Assembly: GCF_014851565.1 (NCBI RefSeq)
Contig: NZ_JACVAA010000007.1
Span: 1 to 64,000, forward strand
Reading direction: 5' to 3'
DNA from: Pseudomonas sp. PDM15
Lineage (GTDB): Bacteria > Pseudomonadota > Gammaproteobacteria > Pseudomonadales > Pseudomonadaceae
Length of the DNA stretch: 64,000 nt
Numbering within the stretch: position 1 is the first letter of the stretch; each line of letters starts with the position of its first letter. The notes beneath the pieces were generated by a model. It ran no database searches. It was not told the origin of the DNA and was given only the letters and a program-made list of their open reading frames with translations. The translations under genes were made by a program, and so were the position numbers. This document shows positions 54,471 through 63,265 of this stretch, in pieces.

Positions 54471-55685
54471 TTGCGCGAAATCGTCCTGATCAACATCACC
54501 GGGGAAGATCGCCCGGGCCTGACCGCGGCCATCACCGGCGTGCTGGCGCAGGGCGGGGTGAACATCCTCGATATCGGCCAGGCGGTGATCCACGACACCC
54601 TGTCGTTCGGCATCCTGGTCGAGATCCCGGATACCGAGCAGGCCTCCTCGGTGCTCAAGGACGTGCTGTTCACCGGCTACGAACTGGACCAGCAGGTGCG
54701 CTTCACCCCCGTCTCCGAGGCGGACTACCAGCAGTGGGTCGGCGGCCAGGGCAAGACCCGCTACATGGTCACGCTGCTGACCCGCAAGGTCACCGCCGAG
54801 CAGCTGCAGCGGGTCAGTTCGATCACCGCCAAGTACGGCTTGAACATCGACCATATCGATCGCCTGTCCGGGCGCATGCCGCTGGACATGCCGGCGGATC
54901 AGGGCAAGGGCTGCATCGAGTTCTCCGTGCGCGGCGAGCCGGCCGATGTCGACGCGCTGCGCGCCGAGTTCCTTAGCGTGGCCCAGGAACTCGATGTCGA
55001 CATCGCCTTCCAGCGCGACTCGGTGTTCCGCCGCAATCGCCGCCTGGCGGTGTTCGACATGGATTCCACGCTGATTGAGGCGGAAGTCATCGACGAGCTG
55101 GCCAAGGCGCATGGCGTCGGCGACAAGGTGTCCGAGATTACCGAGCGTGCCATGCGTGGCGAGCTGGATTTCCGCGCCAGCTTCAAGGAGCGCATGGCGC
55201 TACTGCAGGGGCTGCCGGAAACCGTACTGGCCGAGATCGGCGCCTCGCTGCGCCTGACCGAGGGCGCCGAAGTGCTGTTCGCCGAGCTCAAGCGCCTGGG
55301 CTACAAGACCGCCATTCTCTCAGGCGGCTTCACCTATTTCGCCAGGCAGCTGCAGGCCAAGCTGGGCATCGACTATGTGTTTGCCAACGAGCTGCAGATA
55401 GTCGATGGCAAGGTCACCGGCGTGGCGATCGAGCCTATCGTCGATGCCCAGCGCAAGGCCGATCTGTTGCGCGAGCTGGCCGAGAAGGAAGGCCTGCGCC
55501 TGGAGCAGACCATCGCCGTGGGCGATGGCGCCAACGACCTGCCGATGCTCGGCCTGGCCGGTCTCGGCGTGGCCTTCCGCGCCAAGCCGCTGGTCAAGCA
55601 GTCGGCCAAGCAGGCGATTTCCACCCTGGGCCTGGATGGCATCCTCTATCTGCTCGGCTTCCGTGATCGCGACGGCCAGGACTGA
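54471..55685 (+). CDS. serB: Phosphoserine phosphatase
   Basis: A 404-aa enzyme completing serine synthesis by dephosphorylating O-phosphoserine. Two N-terminal ACT-like domains (about 1-180, starting REIVLINITGEDRPGLTAAITG) precede the HAD phosphatase with nucleophile motif Asp196-Met-Asp198-Ser-Thr (VFDMDSTLIEAEV) and GDGANDLPML. The start is TTG at 54471: GGAG lies eight bases upstream, while the GTG at 54462 overlaps that site; the conserved protein begins xREIVLI. It ends at a bidirectional terminator shared with fimX. Confidence 0.95.
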   Translation: MREIVLINITGEDRPGLTAAITGVLAQGGVNILDIGQAVIHDTLSFGILVEIPDTEQASSVLKDVLFTGYELDQQVRFTPVSEADYQQWVGGQGKTRYMVTLLTRKVTAEQLQRVSSITAKYGLNIDHIDRLSGRMPLDMPADQGKGCIEFSVRGEPADVDALRAEFLSVAQELDVDIAFQRDSVFRRNRRLAVFDMDSTLIEAEVIDELAKAHGVGDKVSEITERAMRGELDFRASFKERMALLQGLPETVLAEIGASLRLTEGAEVLFAELKRLGYKTAILSGGFTYFARQLQAKLGIDYVFANELQIVDGKVTGVAIEPIVDAQRKADLLRELAEKEGLRLEQTIAVGDGANDLPMLGLAGLGVAFRAKPLVKQSAKQAISTLGLDGILYLLGFRDRDGQD

Positions 55686-55698
55686 TCGAACTGCAATG

Positions 55699-55727
55699 AA
55701 AAAGCCCCGCGATCGCGGGGCTTTTTT
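55699..55727. terminator. Bidirectional terminator between serB and fimX
   Basis: The perfect palindrome GCCCCGCGATCGCGGGGC is flanked by AAAAA on the left and TTTTTT on the right, so it works as an intrinsic terminator on both strands, serving convergent serB and fimX. Confidence 0.92.
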
Positions 55728-55738
55728 GTGGGGCGGGA

Positions 55739-57805
55739 TTATTCGTCGCCGGCGGAGAAGTCGTAATCCATCGACTGGCTCGGGCCCTGCAGGTAATGGC
55801 CCTGGATGTAGTTGACCCCGGCCTGCCAGAGGGTCGCCAGTACGGTGGCGCTCTCCACGCAGGGTACGATGGTCAGCTTGGCCTGGGCGTGCAGGCTGGC
55901 CAGCAGCGTCTTCAGCGCCTCCTGGTTCTCCGCGCTGGACAGGTCCTGGGAGAAGGAGCCGTCGACCTTCACGAAGTCCACATGGAGGTGCTTGAGCGTA
56001 TTGAACGGATTGATGGCGCAGCCGAACTGGCCGAGGGCGACCTTGCAGTGCAGCTCAGCCAAGCCCTGGGTGAGGGCCTTGGCCTGCTTGAGGTAGGCCA
56101 CCGCGTCCGGTTCGCTGATCTGGAACACCAGCGAGTCCGACGGCAGGCGCGCCGCCTTGAGCGCCACGCTGAGCCAGGGCAGCAGGGTCTGGTCCTGCAA
56201 GCTGTTGGCCGACAGGTGCACGAACAGGCGGGTGTTGTGGCCCTTGCTGCGGTGCTCGGAGAGCAGCTTGACCGAGTTGAGCACCACCCAACGGTCGATC
56301 TTCTCGGCCAGGCCGGCGTCCTTGGCGGCGGCGAGGAAGTCCGCCGCCGGCACTTCTTCGCCCTGCGGACTGAGCAGGCGCAGCAGCACCTCGTAGTGCT
56401 CGTCACTGTCGCCGCGCAGGCTGATGATCGGTTGGAACAGCAGGCGGAAGCTGTTGTTATCCAGCGCCTGCTGGACCATGGCCACCAGGTTGCCACGATT
56501 GGCCGCAGCGGCCAGCTCGTCGGCCGGGTTGTAAATCTTGATGCCGTTGGCTTCGATTTCATCGGCGCAGCGGTGCGCACGATCGATGACTTCCTGGGCT
56601 TTGCTGGTCTGCTCACTGAGGCCGGCGACGCCGATCGACAGGGTGGTCTGTACGGTGCGCCCGGCGATATCGAACAGGTGTCCCTCGGCCTTCTTCAGTA
56701 GGCCGGCCAGCTGCTCCTGGCTCTGCTGGGGCGCCATGCCCGCCAGCAGAACGGTGAACACGTCATCGCCGAAGCGTGCCAGTTGGCCGGCCTCACCGAA
56801 ATGATTGCGCAACATGGTGGCGAGGTCGGTCAGCAGCAGGTCGATGCCGGCCAGGCCAACCTCGCTTATCACCTCGCTGTAGCGGTCGATGCGGATGTAT
56901 CCGAGGCTGGCGACCTGGCCCTCGGTGATCGCCCGCTGCGCCGCCGTATCCATCAGCTCAAGGAAATACGGGCGGTTATACAGGCCGGTGACCAGGTCTT
57001 GGCTACTGATCTCACGCAGTCGCTCTTCGAGTTCGGCGTTGTCGTTCTCGGCGCGGATCACCACCTGGATGCACGGCTCGCCGTCATAGGTGGCCGGGGA
57101 AAACGACATGCGTGCTGCGAAGCGCTGGCCATCGGGCTTGACTCCGCCGCAGCTGAGTTCGGCACTGCCCTCTCCGTTGGCATAGCTCTTCAGGAAGTCC
57201 TTGAAACGGGTCTGATCCTCGCCGGCGATCAGGTCGATCATCGGCATGCCTTCCAGCTCGTCCGCGTCTTCGTAGTCGAACAGCTTGAGATAGGCGCGGT
57301 TGGCATAGATGTGCATGCCGTCGTGGACGTAGGTGATGGCGTCCACCGAGCTGTCCAGCAGCAGCTGGCAGCGCTTCTCGGCTTCGCGCAGGGCCACTTC
57401 GGCGGCGCGGCGGGCACGGCGCTCCTCGAGGTTGGCCAGCTCGCGATTGGCCACCAGAATCAGGCGTTCGTCATCGCCTTGCGGCAGGGCGTCCTGGGCG
57501 CCGAGCATCAGGGCTTCGGTGATGGCATCGGACTCGTTGTCGGCCACCAGCTGGATCACCGGAATATCCTTGGCCTGACGGCGGATGGCGGTGATCGCTT
57601 CGTTGGGGTCGATGTGTTCGCTGGTCGGCGCGCTGATCAGTAGATCCCAGCTCTGTTGCAGGGCTTCTGCCAGATTATCGCTGGACGTGATGCGGTGAAC
57701 GCGGGTGGCTCGTCCGGCATTGCGGAACAGGCTGACCAGGCGTTCGGCCTCGTTCTGCGAATCCTCGAGGATCAGCAGCCGTATGGTTTTTTTTTCGATG
57801 GCCAT
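55739..57805 (-). CDS. fimX: Type IV pilus c-di-GMP receptor FimX
   Basis: A 688-aa protein with receiver (about 8-130), PAS (about 145-260), GGDEF (about 275-425) and EAL (about 435-685) domains. The receiver lacks the phosphoacceptor Asp (DLLISAPT). The GGDEF site reads Gly346-Asp-Asp-Val-Phe350, and the EAL site reads Glu472-Val-Leu474, so both enzymatic sites are degenerate, as in P. aeruginosa FimX, where the EAL domain binds c-di-GMP with high affinity and the protein promotes type IV pilus assembly at one pole. The neighbours serB and fimW confirm the assignment. Confidence 0.93.
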   Translation of the reverse strand: MAIEKKTIRLLILEDSQNEAERLVSLFRNAGRATRVHRITSSDNLAEALQQSWDLLISAPTSEHIDPNEAITAIRRQAKDIPVIQLVADNESDAITEALMLGAQDALPQGDDERLILVANRELANLEERRARRAAEVALREAEKRCQLLLDSSVDAITYVHDGMHIYANRAYLKLFDYEDADELEGMPMIDLIAGEDQTRFKDFLKSYANGEGSAELSCGGVKPDGQRFAARMSFSPATYDGEPCIQVVIRAENDNAELEERLREISSQDLVTGLYNRPYFLELMDTAAQRAITEGQVASLGYIRIDRYSEVISEVGLAGIDLLLTDLATMLRNHFGEAGQLARFGDDVFTVLLAGMAPQQSQEQLAGLLKKAEGHLFDIAGRTVQTTLSIGVAGLSEQTSKAQEVIDRAHRCADEIEANGIKIYNPADELAAAANRGNLVAMVQQALDNNSFRLLFQPIISLRGDSDEHYEVLLRLLSPQGEEVPAADFLAAAKDAGLAEKIDRWVVLNSVKLLSEHRSKGHNTRLFVHLSANSLQDQTLLPWLSVALKAARLPSDSLVFQISEPDAVAYLKQAKALTQGLAELHCKVALGQFGCAINPFNTLKHLHVDFVKVDGSFSQDLSSAENQEALKTLLASLHAQAKLTIVPCVESATVLATLWQAGVNYIQGHYLQGPSQSMDYDFSAGDE

Positions 57806-57871
57806 GAGGTTTTGCTTGGAAGGCGCCGAAGAGCGGGCGCAAAAAGGCGACGGATGGTCTGTTCCGGCAAT

Positions 57872-59686
57872 CTACAGCGACTTCCAGAGTGAGTCAAAGT
57901 CTTCATCCCCGCCCTTGCCAGGCTCCTTCGGTGCTGTGACGGAGGTCCCGGATGGGGCCTTGGTCTCGTCCAGTGCGCGGTACTCGAACTGGCTGAAACT
58001 GCCGGTGCTGGTCTGCTTGCGACTGAGTATGGCGCGGGTTTCGTCGCCATTGTGGTTGATCACCACCTTGTTGCTCTCCTGGAAGGGCAGGCGAGGTGTG
58101 ATCAGCGTAGCCGGGCGCGAGATCACGCGAATCTCCGGCAGCAGCAGGGCACGCAGGTACTGGCTGTTCTGTTCGCTCTTGCGTACCAGTTGGACACCGC
58201 AAGGCTGTGCATGGGGCGCGATCAACTCGATGCCCATCTGGGTACCGCCGCCGCGTACCTGGCGGATCCAGCGCACCAGCGCCACGCTCCAGCCCTGATC
58301 GGGGGCGTCCTGGGTGCCCAGCAGTTCGCCCGCCTGCAGCTGCACCGGGACTTCCTTGGGCCAGCTCAGGCAATAACCGCCCGGGCTGTGATTAACGATA
58401 GGCAGCTCGTAGCTGGGATAGGCGTCCGTCACTTCCTCGACGGGTTGCTCCCCGGCCTTCGCGGACTTGTACTGGATCTCCTCCATGGGAATGCCGTGTT
58501 CCCATTGGCTCTCGCGTTGGGCATCGAAGGCCACTGCCCAGACATCCGGGCCGCTGCCCGAGCCCAGTTTGTTGGCCTTGAACTGGGCGCTGCGCGGCGC
58601 CTCCTCGTGCTTCAGTACCTCGGAGAAGCTGCGCTTGCCGGCCAGATTGAAGTGCACGGCCGACATGCCGATGCACAGGGTCAGGCTGCCGCGGCCCGGG
58701 TTGCGCTGGAAGGTGCGCTCGGCGATGTCGCCCCAGGCCGAGGCCAGGTGCTGCAGCAGGTCCGGCGGCATGCCTTCGGGTACCTGCAGGCGGCGTGGTT
58801 CGCTGCTGTCCGGCGGCAGCAGGAGATGTTCCTTGAGGGCATCAACCAGCGCATGCGGATCGAGGCCCAGCAGGTTGTGCAGTTCGGCGTCACCGAACAG
58901 CGACTTGTAGCGGGGCGGGCCATCCAGTTGCGGGGCGATGGCGAACAGGCTGTTCGGATCATCGGCGCGGTGCAGGCTGGCTAGCGAGCTCCAGCTTTCC
59001 AGGGCCTCGGCCAGGCGCGCAATGCCACTCTGGCGCATCTGATTGCAGCGCGCGCAGCCGAGCAGCAAGGCGCCGAGGTAGATCTGCTCCTGGCTAAGGC
59101 TCTTGCCATTGCGGGCCAGGCCATCGCGCACCTGTACCTGCTGCAGGCCATGCAGGCGAGCGATGCGGTACAGCTGGTGCAGTTCCAGCCACAGGCCTTC
59201 GGGGACCGGGCAGTACAGCTGACTGGCGCGCATCAGTGGGCCGCACAGGGCATGGCTGGCACGCTGCAGGGCAACGGTCAGCAGCTGTGCGCGCTCCTTG
59301 GCGAAGCGTGGCAGTTCCTGGGTGATGATCAGCTTGTAGCCGATGGCCATGTGGTTCTGCAGGGCCTGGCACAGGTTGGCCACCTTGCGCGGACGCTCAT
59401 CGAGCACGATGGACTGATTGAGGAAGTGGCGCTCCAGATGGCTGGTGACGAAGTACACCTCGGGGCGCAGCAGTTCGAGCAGTTGCAGGCGGTTGTCGCT
59501 GGGCGTGATCAGCTGGTTCAGCTCGATCAGGCTCTGGTACAGCTGGCGCGCGGTCTCGCCGATGTTGGCCTTGGGCAGAGCGGCGATCCAGCGCTTCAGC
59601 TCGCGCGGGTTGGCATCACAGAAGGACAGGCCCTGTCTGTCAGGAGTGGGGACGCGAAGGAGCAGGTGAGGGCTCTGTTTATCCAT
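57872..59686 (-). CDS. fimW: c-di-GMP-responsive surface attachment protein FimW
   Basis: A 604-aa cytoplasmic protein upstream of fimX, as PA4958 (FimW) is in PAO1, where it localises to the pole on surface contact and promotes attachment and piliation. The N-terminal two thirds are mostly helical without known motifs. A PilZ-like segment near 435-500 shows Asn-His-Ser-Pro-Gly-Gly (NHSPGGYCLSW), matching the [D/N]xSxxG half of the PilZ motif, and ALVRWIRQVRGGGTQMGIELI; a clear RxxxR arm is not obvious. Some databases call relatives molecular chaperones, which nothing here supports. 66 bp from fimX, probably one operon. Confidence 0.85.
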   Translation of the reverse strand: MDKQSPHLLLRVPTPDRQGLSFCDANPRELKRWIAALPKANIGETARQLYQSLIELNQLITPSDNRLQLLELLRPEVYFVTSHLERHFLNQSIVLDERPRKVANLCQALQNHMAIGYKLIITQELPRFAKERAQLLTVALQRASHALCGPLMRASQLYCPVPEGLWLELHQLYRIARLHGLQQVQVRDGLARNGKSLSQEQIYLGALLLGCARCNQMRQSGIARLAEALESWSSLASLHRADDPNSLFAIAPQLDGPPRYKSLFGDAELHNLLGLDPHALVDALKEHLLLPPDSSEPRRLQVPEGMPPDLLQHLASAWGDIAERTFQRNPGRGSLTLCIGMSAVHFNLAGKRSFSEVLKHEEAPRSAQFKANKLGSGSGPDVWAVAFDAQRESQWEHGIPMEEIQYKSAKAGEQPVEEVTDAYPSYELPIVNHSPGGYCLSWPKEVPVQLQAGELLGTQDAPDQGWSVALVRWIRQVRGGGTQMGIELIAPHAQPCGVQLVRKSEQNSQYLRALLLPEIRVISRPATLITPRLPFQESNKVVINHNGDETRAILSRKQTSTGSFSQFEYRALDETKAPSGTSVTAPKEPGKGGDEDFDSLWKSL

Positions 59687-59890
59687 ACCAGGGTGAGGTC
59701 CGTAACTGGCGGGGCGGCGTCCTGGCCACCGGGTTTTTTCGGAACTCTAGCAGCATCGCGGCAGGGCCGCAGCCCTGCTCGGGACAATTGCGGAGTCTTG
59801 CTGATTCGGACTCCGAGCTCCTCTGGATGTTCCTTAAGCCGTTTCGCCGAGGCCGCCGCCGATTCCCTGGCAGCAGCCTGGCGAGAAGGC

Positions 59891-60751
59891 TCAGCTGCGC
59901 GGCAGGGCCAGCGCCTGGCCCATGCGTACCGGGCTGCCGGCGACCACGCCCTCGGCCCACTGCACCTGTTTCGGCCCGAACAGCACGATGGCGGTGGAGC
60001 CCAGTTTGAAGCGGCCCAGTTCGCCGCCTTTGCTCAGCTCGATGGCGGCGCGGGCGGCCTCGTCGTAACGGGTGGTCTTCAGCTCGCGCTTGGGCGGAGT
60101 CACCAGGCCGGCCCAGACCGTCTCGACGCTGGCGACGATCATGGCGCCGACCAGCACCACGGCCATCGGGCCGCGCTCGGTATCGAACAGGCAGACCACG
60201 CGCTCGTTGCGGGCGAACAGCTCTGGCACGTTCTCCGCGGTGGTCTGGTTGACCGAGAACAGGCGTCCCGGCACATAGACCATCTCCTTCAGCGTGCCGG
60301 CCAGCGGCATGTGCACGCGGTGATAGTCCTTGGGCGACAGGTAGACGGTGGCGAAGTCGCCGCCCATGAATGGAGCGGCGCGCTCGGCATCGCCGCCGAG
60401 CAGCTCCTGCACGCTGAAGCTGTGGCCCTTGGCCTGGAAGCAGCGACCCTGCTCGATCGGGCCGAGCTGGCTGATCGCGCCGTCGGCCGGGCAGAGCACG
60501 GCGCCGGGTGTCTCGTCCAGCGGGCGGGCGCCGTCTTTCAGGGCGCGGGTGAAGAAGGCGTTGAAGTGCTCGTAGGCAGTCAGCTCCTCGACTTGGGCCT
60601 CGGCCATGTTGACCTGGTACTGCTTGGCGAACCAGCCGATCAGGCGATCCTTGAACCAGGCGGCGCGGCACTCGGCGGCGAAGCCGATCAGGCGTGACAG
60701 CAGGTGGTGCGGCAGCAGGTACTGGCTGAGGATAAACAGGCGCTGTTTCAT
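59891..60751 (-). CDS. psd: Phosphatidylserine decarboxylase
   Basis: A 286-aa inner-membrane-associated enzyme that makes phosphatidylethanolamine. The proenzyme self-cleaves at the LGST motif, where Ser252 becomes the pyruvoyl group of the small chain. KDYHRVHMPLAGTL and the N-terminal YLLPHHLLSRLIG are typical. AAGGA six bases before the ATG at 60751 decides the start over another ATG at 60766, which overlaps the rhdA stop codon. The 204-bp interval to fimW holds no recognised gene. Confidence 0.95.
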   Translation of the reverse strand: MKQRLFILSQYLLPHHLLSRLIGFAAECRAAWFKDRLIGWFAKQYQVNMAEAQVEELTAYEHFNAFFTRALKDGARPLDETPGAVLCPADGAISQLGPIEQGRCFQAKGHSFSVQELLGGDAERAAPFMGGDFATVYLSPKDYHRVHMPLAGTLKEMVYVPGRLFSVNQTTAENVPELFARNERVVCLFDTERGPMAVVLVGAMIVASVETVWAGLVTPPKRELKTTRYDEAARAAIELSKGGELGRFKLGSTAIVLFGPKQVQWAEGVVAGSPVRMGQALALPRS

Positions 60752-60765
60752 CGGTATTCCTTGCA

Positions 60766-61581
60766 TCAATGTTCGATCGGGGTGTCGGGCAGATTGCCCC
60801 ATTCGGACCAGGAGCCGGCATAGGCCTTGACTCGCGGATAGCCCAGCGCCTTGGCCACCAGGTAGGTGAAGCCGGAGCGGCGATGGGTCTGGCAATGGGT
60901 AATCACTTCCTTGTCCTTGGTAATGCCAAGGCCTTCCAGGACCTCGGCCATGTCGGCACGGATGCGCAGACCGCGCTGCGGGTCCATGCCGGCGGTCCAC
61001 TCGAAGTTGACCGCGCCGGGCACGTGGCCGCCGCGTGCGGCGAGCACCTTTTCGCCGCTGAATTCGGCTGGCGAGCGGGCATCCCATACCGCCAGGTCGG
61101 TTGCACCCAGGCGGCGCTGCAGATAGGCGCGGCTGGCGGTGGGGCCGTCATGCAGGGTCAGGTGCGCAAGGCCGGCGGCGGCCGGCGGAGTCGTCTGGCT
61201 CAGTTCACGGTCTTCGCTCAGCCAGGCCTGCAGACCGCCGTTGAGGAAGTGGTAACGGCCGTGGCCGATCACGTCGAGCAGCCAGATGAAGCGTCCGGCC
61301 CAGCCGCCGCCCTCGTCGTCATACACCACGTAGACCGCGTTGGCGTTGTGGCCCAGCTCACCGAACAGGGCCTCCAGCTGCGCCTGCTCCGGCAACAGAC
61401 CGGGCGCCGGCGGCTGGCCCAGCTGGGTGCGCTTGCTGTCGACCCAGCGGGCGCCGGGTATGTGCCCCTCGGCATAGCGGGCCGCCGGGCTCAGGTCGAC
61501 CAGAATCAGCTCGGGTGCCTGCAGGCGGGTAGCCAGGTCGGCCGGCTCGATCACCAGCGGCAGGCCGGAGAAGGCGGGCAT
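60766..61581 (-). CDS. rhdA: Thiosulfate sulfurtransferase RhdA (rhodanese)
   Basis: A 271-aa tandem-rhodanese enzyme that transfers sulfane sulfur from thiosulfate to cyanide or other acceptors. The active-site Cys230 lies in HCQTHRRSG, matching position and loop of Azotobacter RhdA; the N-terminal rhodanese domain (about 1-135) lacks a cysteine, as usual. An open frame extends to 61671, but the ATG at 61581 (MPAFSGLPLVIEP) gives the normal length. It is directly upstream of psd, with the stop touching the alternative psd start. Confidence 0.94.
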   Translation of the reverse strand: MPAFSGLPLVIEPADLATRLQAPELILVDLSPAARYAEGHIPGARWVDSKRTQLGQPPAPGLLPEQAQLEALFGELGHNANAVYVVYDDEGGGWAGRFIWLLDVIGHGRYHFLNGGLQAWLSEDRELSQTTPPAAAGLAHLTLHDGPTASRAYLQRRLGATDLAVWDARSPAEFSGEKVLAARGGHVPGAVNFEWTAGMDPQRGLRIRADMAEVLEGLGITKDKEVITHCQTHRRSGFTYLVAKALGYPRVKAYAGSWSEWGNLPDTPIEH

Positions 61582-61625
61582 GCGGAGCCTCCGGAAATGG
61601 GAAAGGACGGATTGTAGCGGAAAGG

Positions 61626-63146
61626 TCAGGTGCCGCGGCGGGCAAAGGTGGCCAGGGCGCGCTCGATGCATTGCACGGTTTTGCCGAACACCTGCAGGGG
61701 CGTGGCGCCGATCTCACCGCCGCCCTGGTCCGCCACCAGCAGCATCACCACCCGGCCATTGCTGGCCAGCGAGCGCAGCAGCAGGTGTTCGCCATCGAAC
61801 AGGGCCTTGAGCGTCCCCGGCAGCAGGGCGGAGACCTGGGCCAGGTTGGCCGGGTTCAGGCGCAGCTGGCCGGGTTCGGCCAGCAGGCGGCGCAATACCT
61901 GGCTCTGCGCCGGATCCAGGCGCAGCTGCGCCGCCGCGTCCGGCAGGCCGGCGACCTGCTGGGCCTGCAGGCGGCTGTGGGTGCGGTCGGCCAGCAGTAT
62001 CAGTACCCGCTGCATGCCACTGGCCTGCAGGGCCTGGCAGGCGCTGTCGGTCAGCTGCAGCACGTTGGCGAATGGCGAGGGTTGCGCCAGCAGCTTGGCG
62101 CAGTGCTGTTTCCACAAGTCCAGCTGCGGATTGACCGCCGGGGCGGGTGCCTGCAGGTCCTTCAGACGACAGGCATCCCATGGCCACAGCAGCGCCTCGG
62201 CCGGGTGCCATAGGTCAGGCATTTCGTACTGGCGAGCGCTCTGCGCGGCCTGCTGGTGAACCAGTTGCTGCATCTCCGGCAGGGCGACCTGCAGGTACAG
62301 TCCGGTCAGGCGCTGCCAGCGCAGGTGGTGCTCACAGGCCCAGTTGTGGTGGCTGGATAGGGCCAGGCCGTTGGCCAGCAGGATGCTGTTGCCGGGCTGG
62401 GTCAGCCAGCGGCGCAGGTTGGTGTCTTCGTCGAGCAATTGCTGCTGGTGCAGTGGATGCTCGTTGTCGCGGGCGATGTGCAGGGCCTTGACCAGCAGGC
62501 GGCGGTCCTCGACCAGCAGGCGATAGCCCTGGACGATCCACTCCGGCATGCGCCAGTGCCGGGCCAGGGTCAGGCACAGCGCCGGCAGCGACACGCCGAG
62601 CAGTTCGCGCTCGACCTTGCAGGGCGGCTCGCCCCGCCCGAGCACGCGGCGCTCCCAGGCCTCGAACAGCTGCGGGTGTATGGCCACCAGCGGCCACAAC
62701 GGGGCGAGGAACAGCAGGCTGCCCCAGTGAATTTCCTGCCACAGACGGGCCAGGCGCCCGGCGAACAGACCGTTGGCCTGCTGCGTGGCGTGCAGGCTGA
62801 TCAGCTGCAACTGGCGCAGGGGCAGGGAGATCTGCGCCTCGTCCAGCACCGGCATCTGCTCGAGAAGCGTTTCCGCACGTTTCAGGCCGAGGCGGTTGAG
62901 CGCCATCTCCAGGCTTTCGGCCGGTTCGCCGAGGCTGCCAGTGTGCCGGTTGGTCTCGCGCAATACGGCGAGGGCGATGGCCGGGCTGTCCTGCATCTGC
63001 TCGGCGATCTCGCGCAGGGACTTGCGGCTGTCCTGCAGGGCACGGCGAACCGCCTCGTGGTGGCGGGCGGCGATGGGCAGGCGAACCTCGTCCAGCTGCT
63101 TGAGCCAGGCGTCGAGGCTGCGCGGTATGGGCTTGTCTGTGGGCAT
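61626..63146 (-). CDS. HDOD domain-containing protein
   Basis: A 506-aa soluble protein with an N-terminal HDOD-type helical region (about 20-240; SLDAWLKQLDEVRLPI, LREIAEQMQDSPAIALAVLRETN, ALNRLGLKRAETLLEQMPVL). HDOD domains resemble HD phosphohydrolases but lack the metal ligands and often act in signalling or motility. The C-terminal 250 residues are helical with a possible GAF-like region (about 340-500). It lies between rhdA and divergent motA, as PA4955 does in PAO1. Role unknown; a link to motility is suggested only by position. Confidence 0.8.
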   Translation of the reverse strand: MPTDKPIPRSLDAWLKQLDEVRLPIAARHHEAVRRALQDSRKSLREIAEQMQDSPAIALAVLRETNRHTGSLGEPAESLEMALNRLGLKRAETLLEQMPVLDEAQISLPLRQLQLISLHATQQANGLFAGRLARLWQEIHWGSLLFLAPLWPLVAIHPQLFEAWERRVLGRGEPPCKVERELLGVSLPALCLTLARHWRMPEWIVQGYRLLVEDRRLLVKALHIARDNEHPLHQQQLLDEDTNLRRWLTQPGNSILLANGLALSSHHNWACEHHLRWQRLTGLYLQVALPEMQQLVHQQAAQSARQYEMPDLWHPAEALLWPWDACRLKDLQAPAPAVNPQLDLWKQHCAKLLAQPSPFANVLQLTDSACQALQASGMQRVLILLADRTHSRLQAQQVAGLPDAAAQLRLDPAQSQVLRRLLAEPGQLRLNPANLAQVSALLPGTLKALFDGEHLLLRSLASNGRVVMLLVADQGGGEIGATPLQVFGKTVQCIERALATFARRGT

Positions 63147-63183
63147 GCGGGTTGAGCCAAACTGGCTTTTCGCCTTTACTGCC

Positions 63184-63210
63184 TATAGTCTGGCGCAATA
63201 CTTCCGATAA
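63184..63210 (+). promoter_or_regulatory. FliA (sigma-28) promoter of motA
   Basis: TATA (63184-63187), a 15-bp spacer and TCCGATAA (63203-63210) differ from the flagellar class IV consensus TAAA-N15-GCCGATAA by one base in each box. It lies 56 bp before the motA start and faces it. Confidence 0.8.
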
Positions 63211-63214
63211 TTAG

Positions 63215-63237
63215 AAGGGTTGTTTTACAGAACCCTT
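63215..63237 (+). other. Hairpin in the motA 5' leader
   Basis: AAGGGTT and AACCCTT form a 7-bp stem around a 9-nt loop just downstream of the predicted FliA transcription start. It has no U-run and may affect mRNA stability or ribosome access; function is a guess. Confidence 0.4.
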
Positions 63238-63265
63238 TCGACTGGCTCTTCAAGCTTAAATTCCC

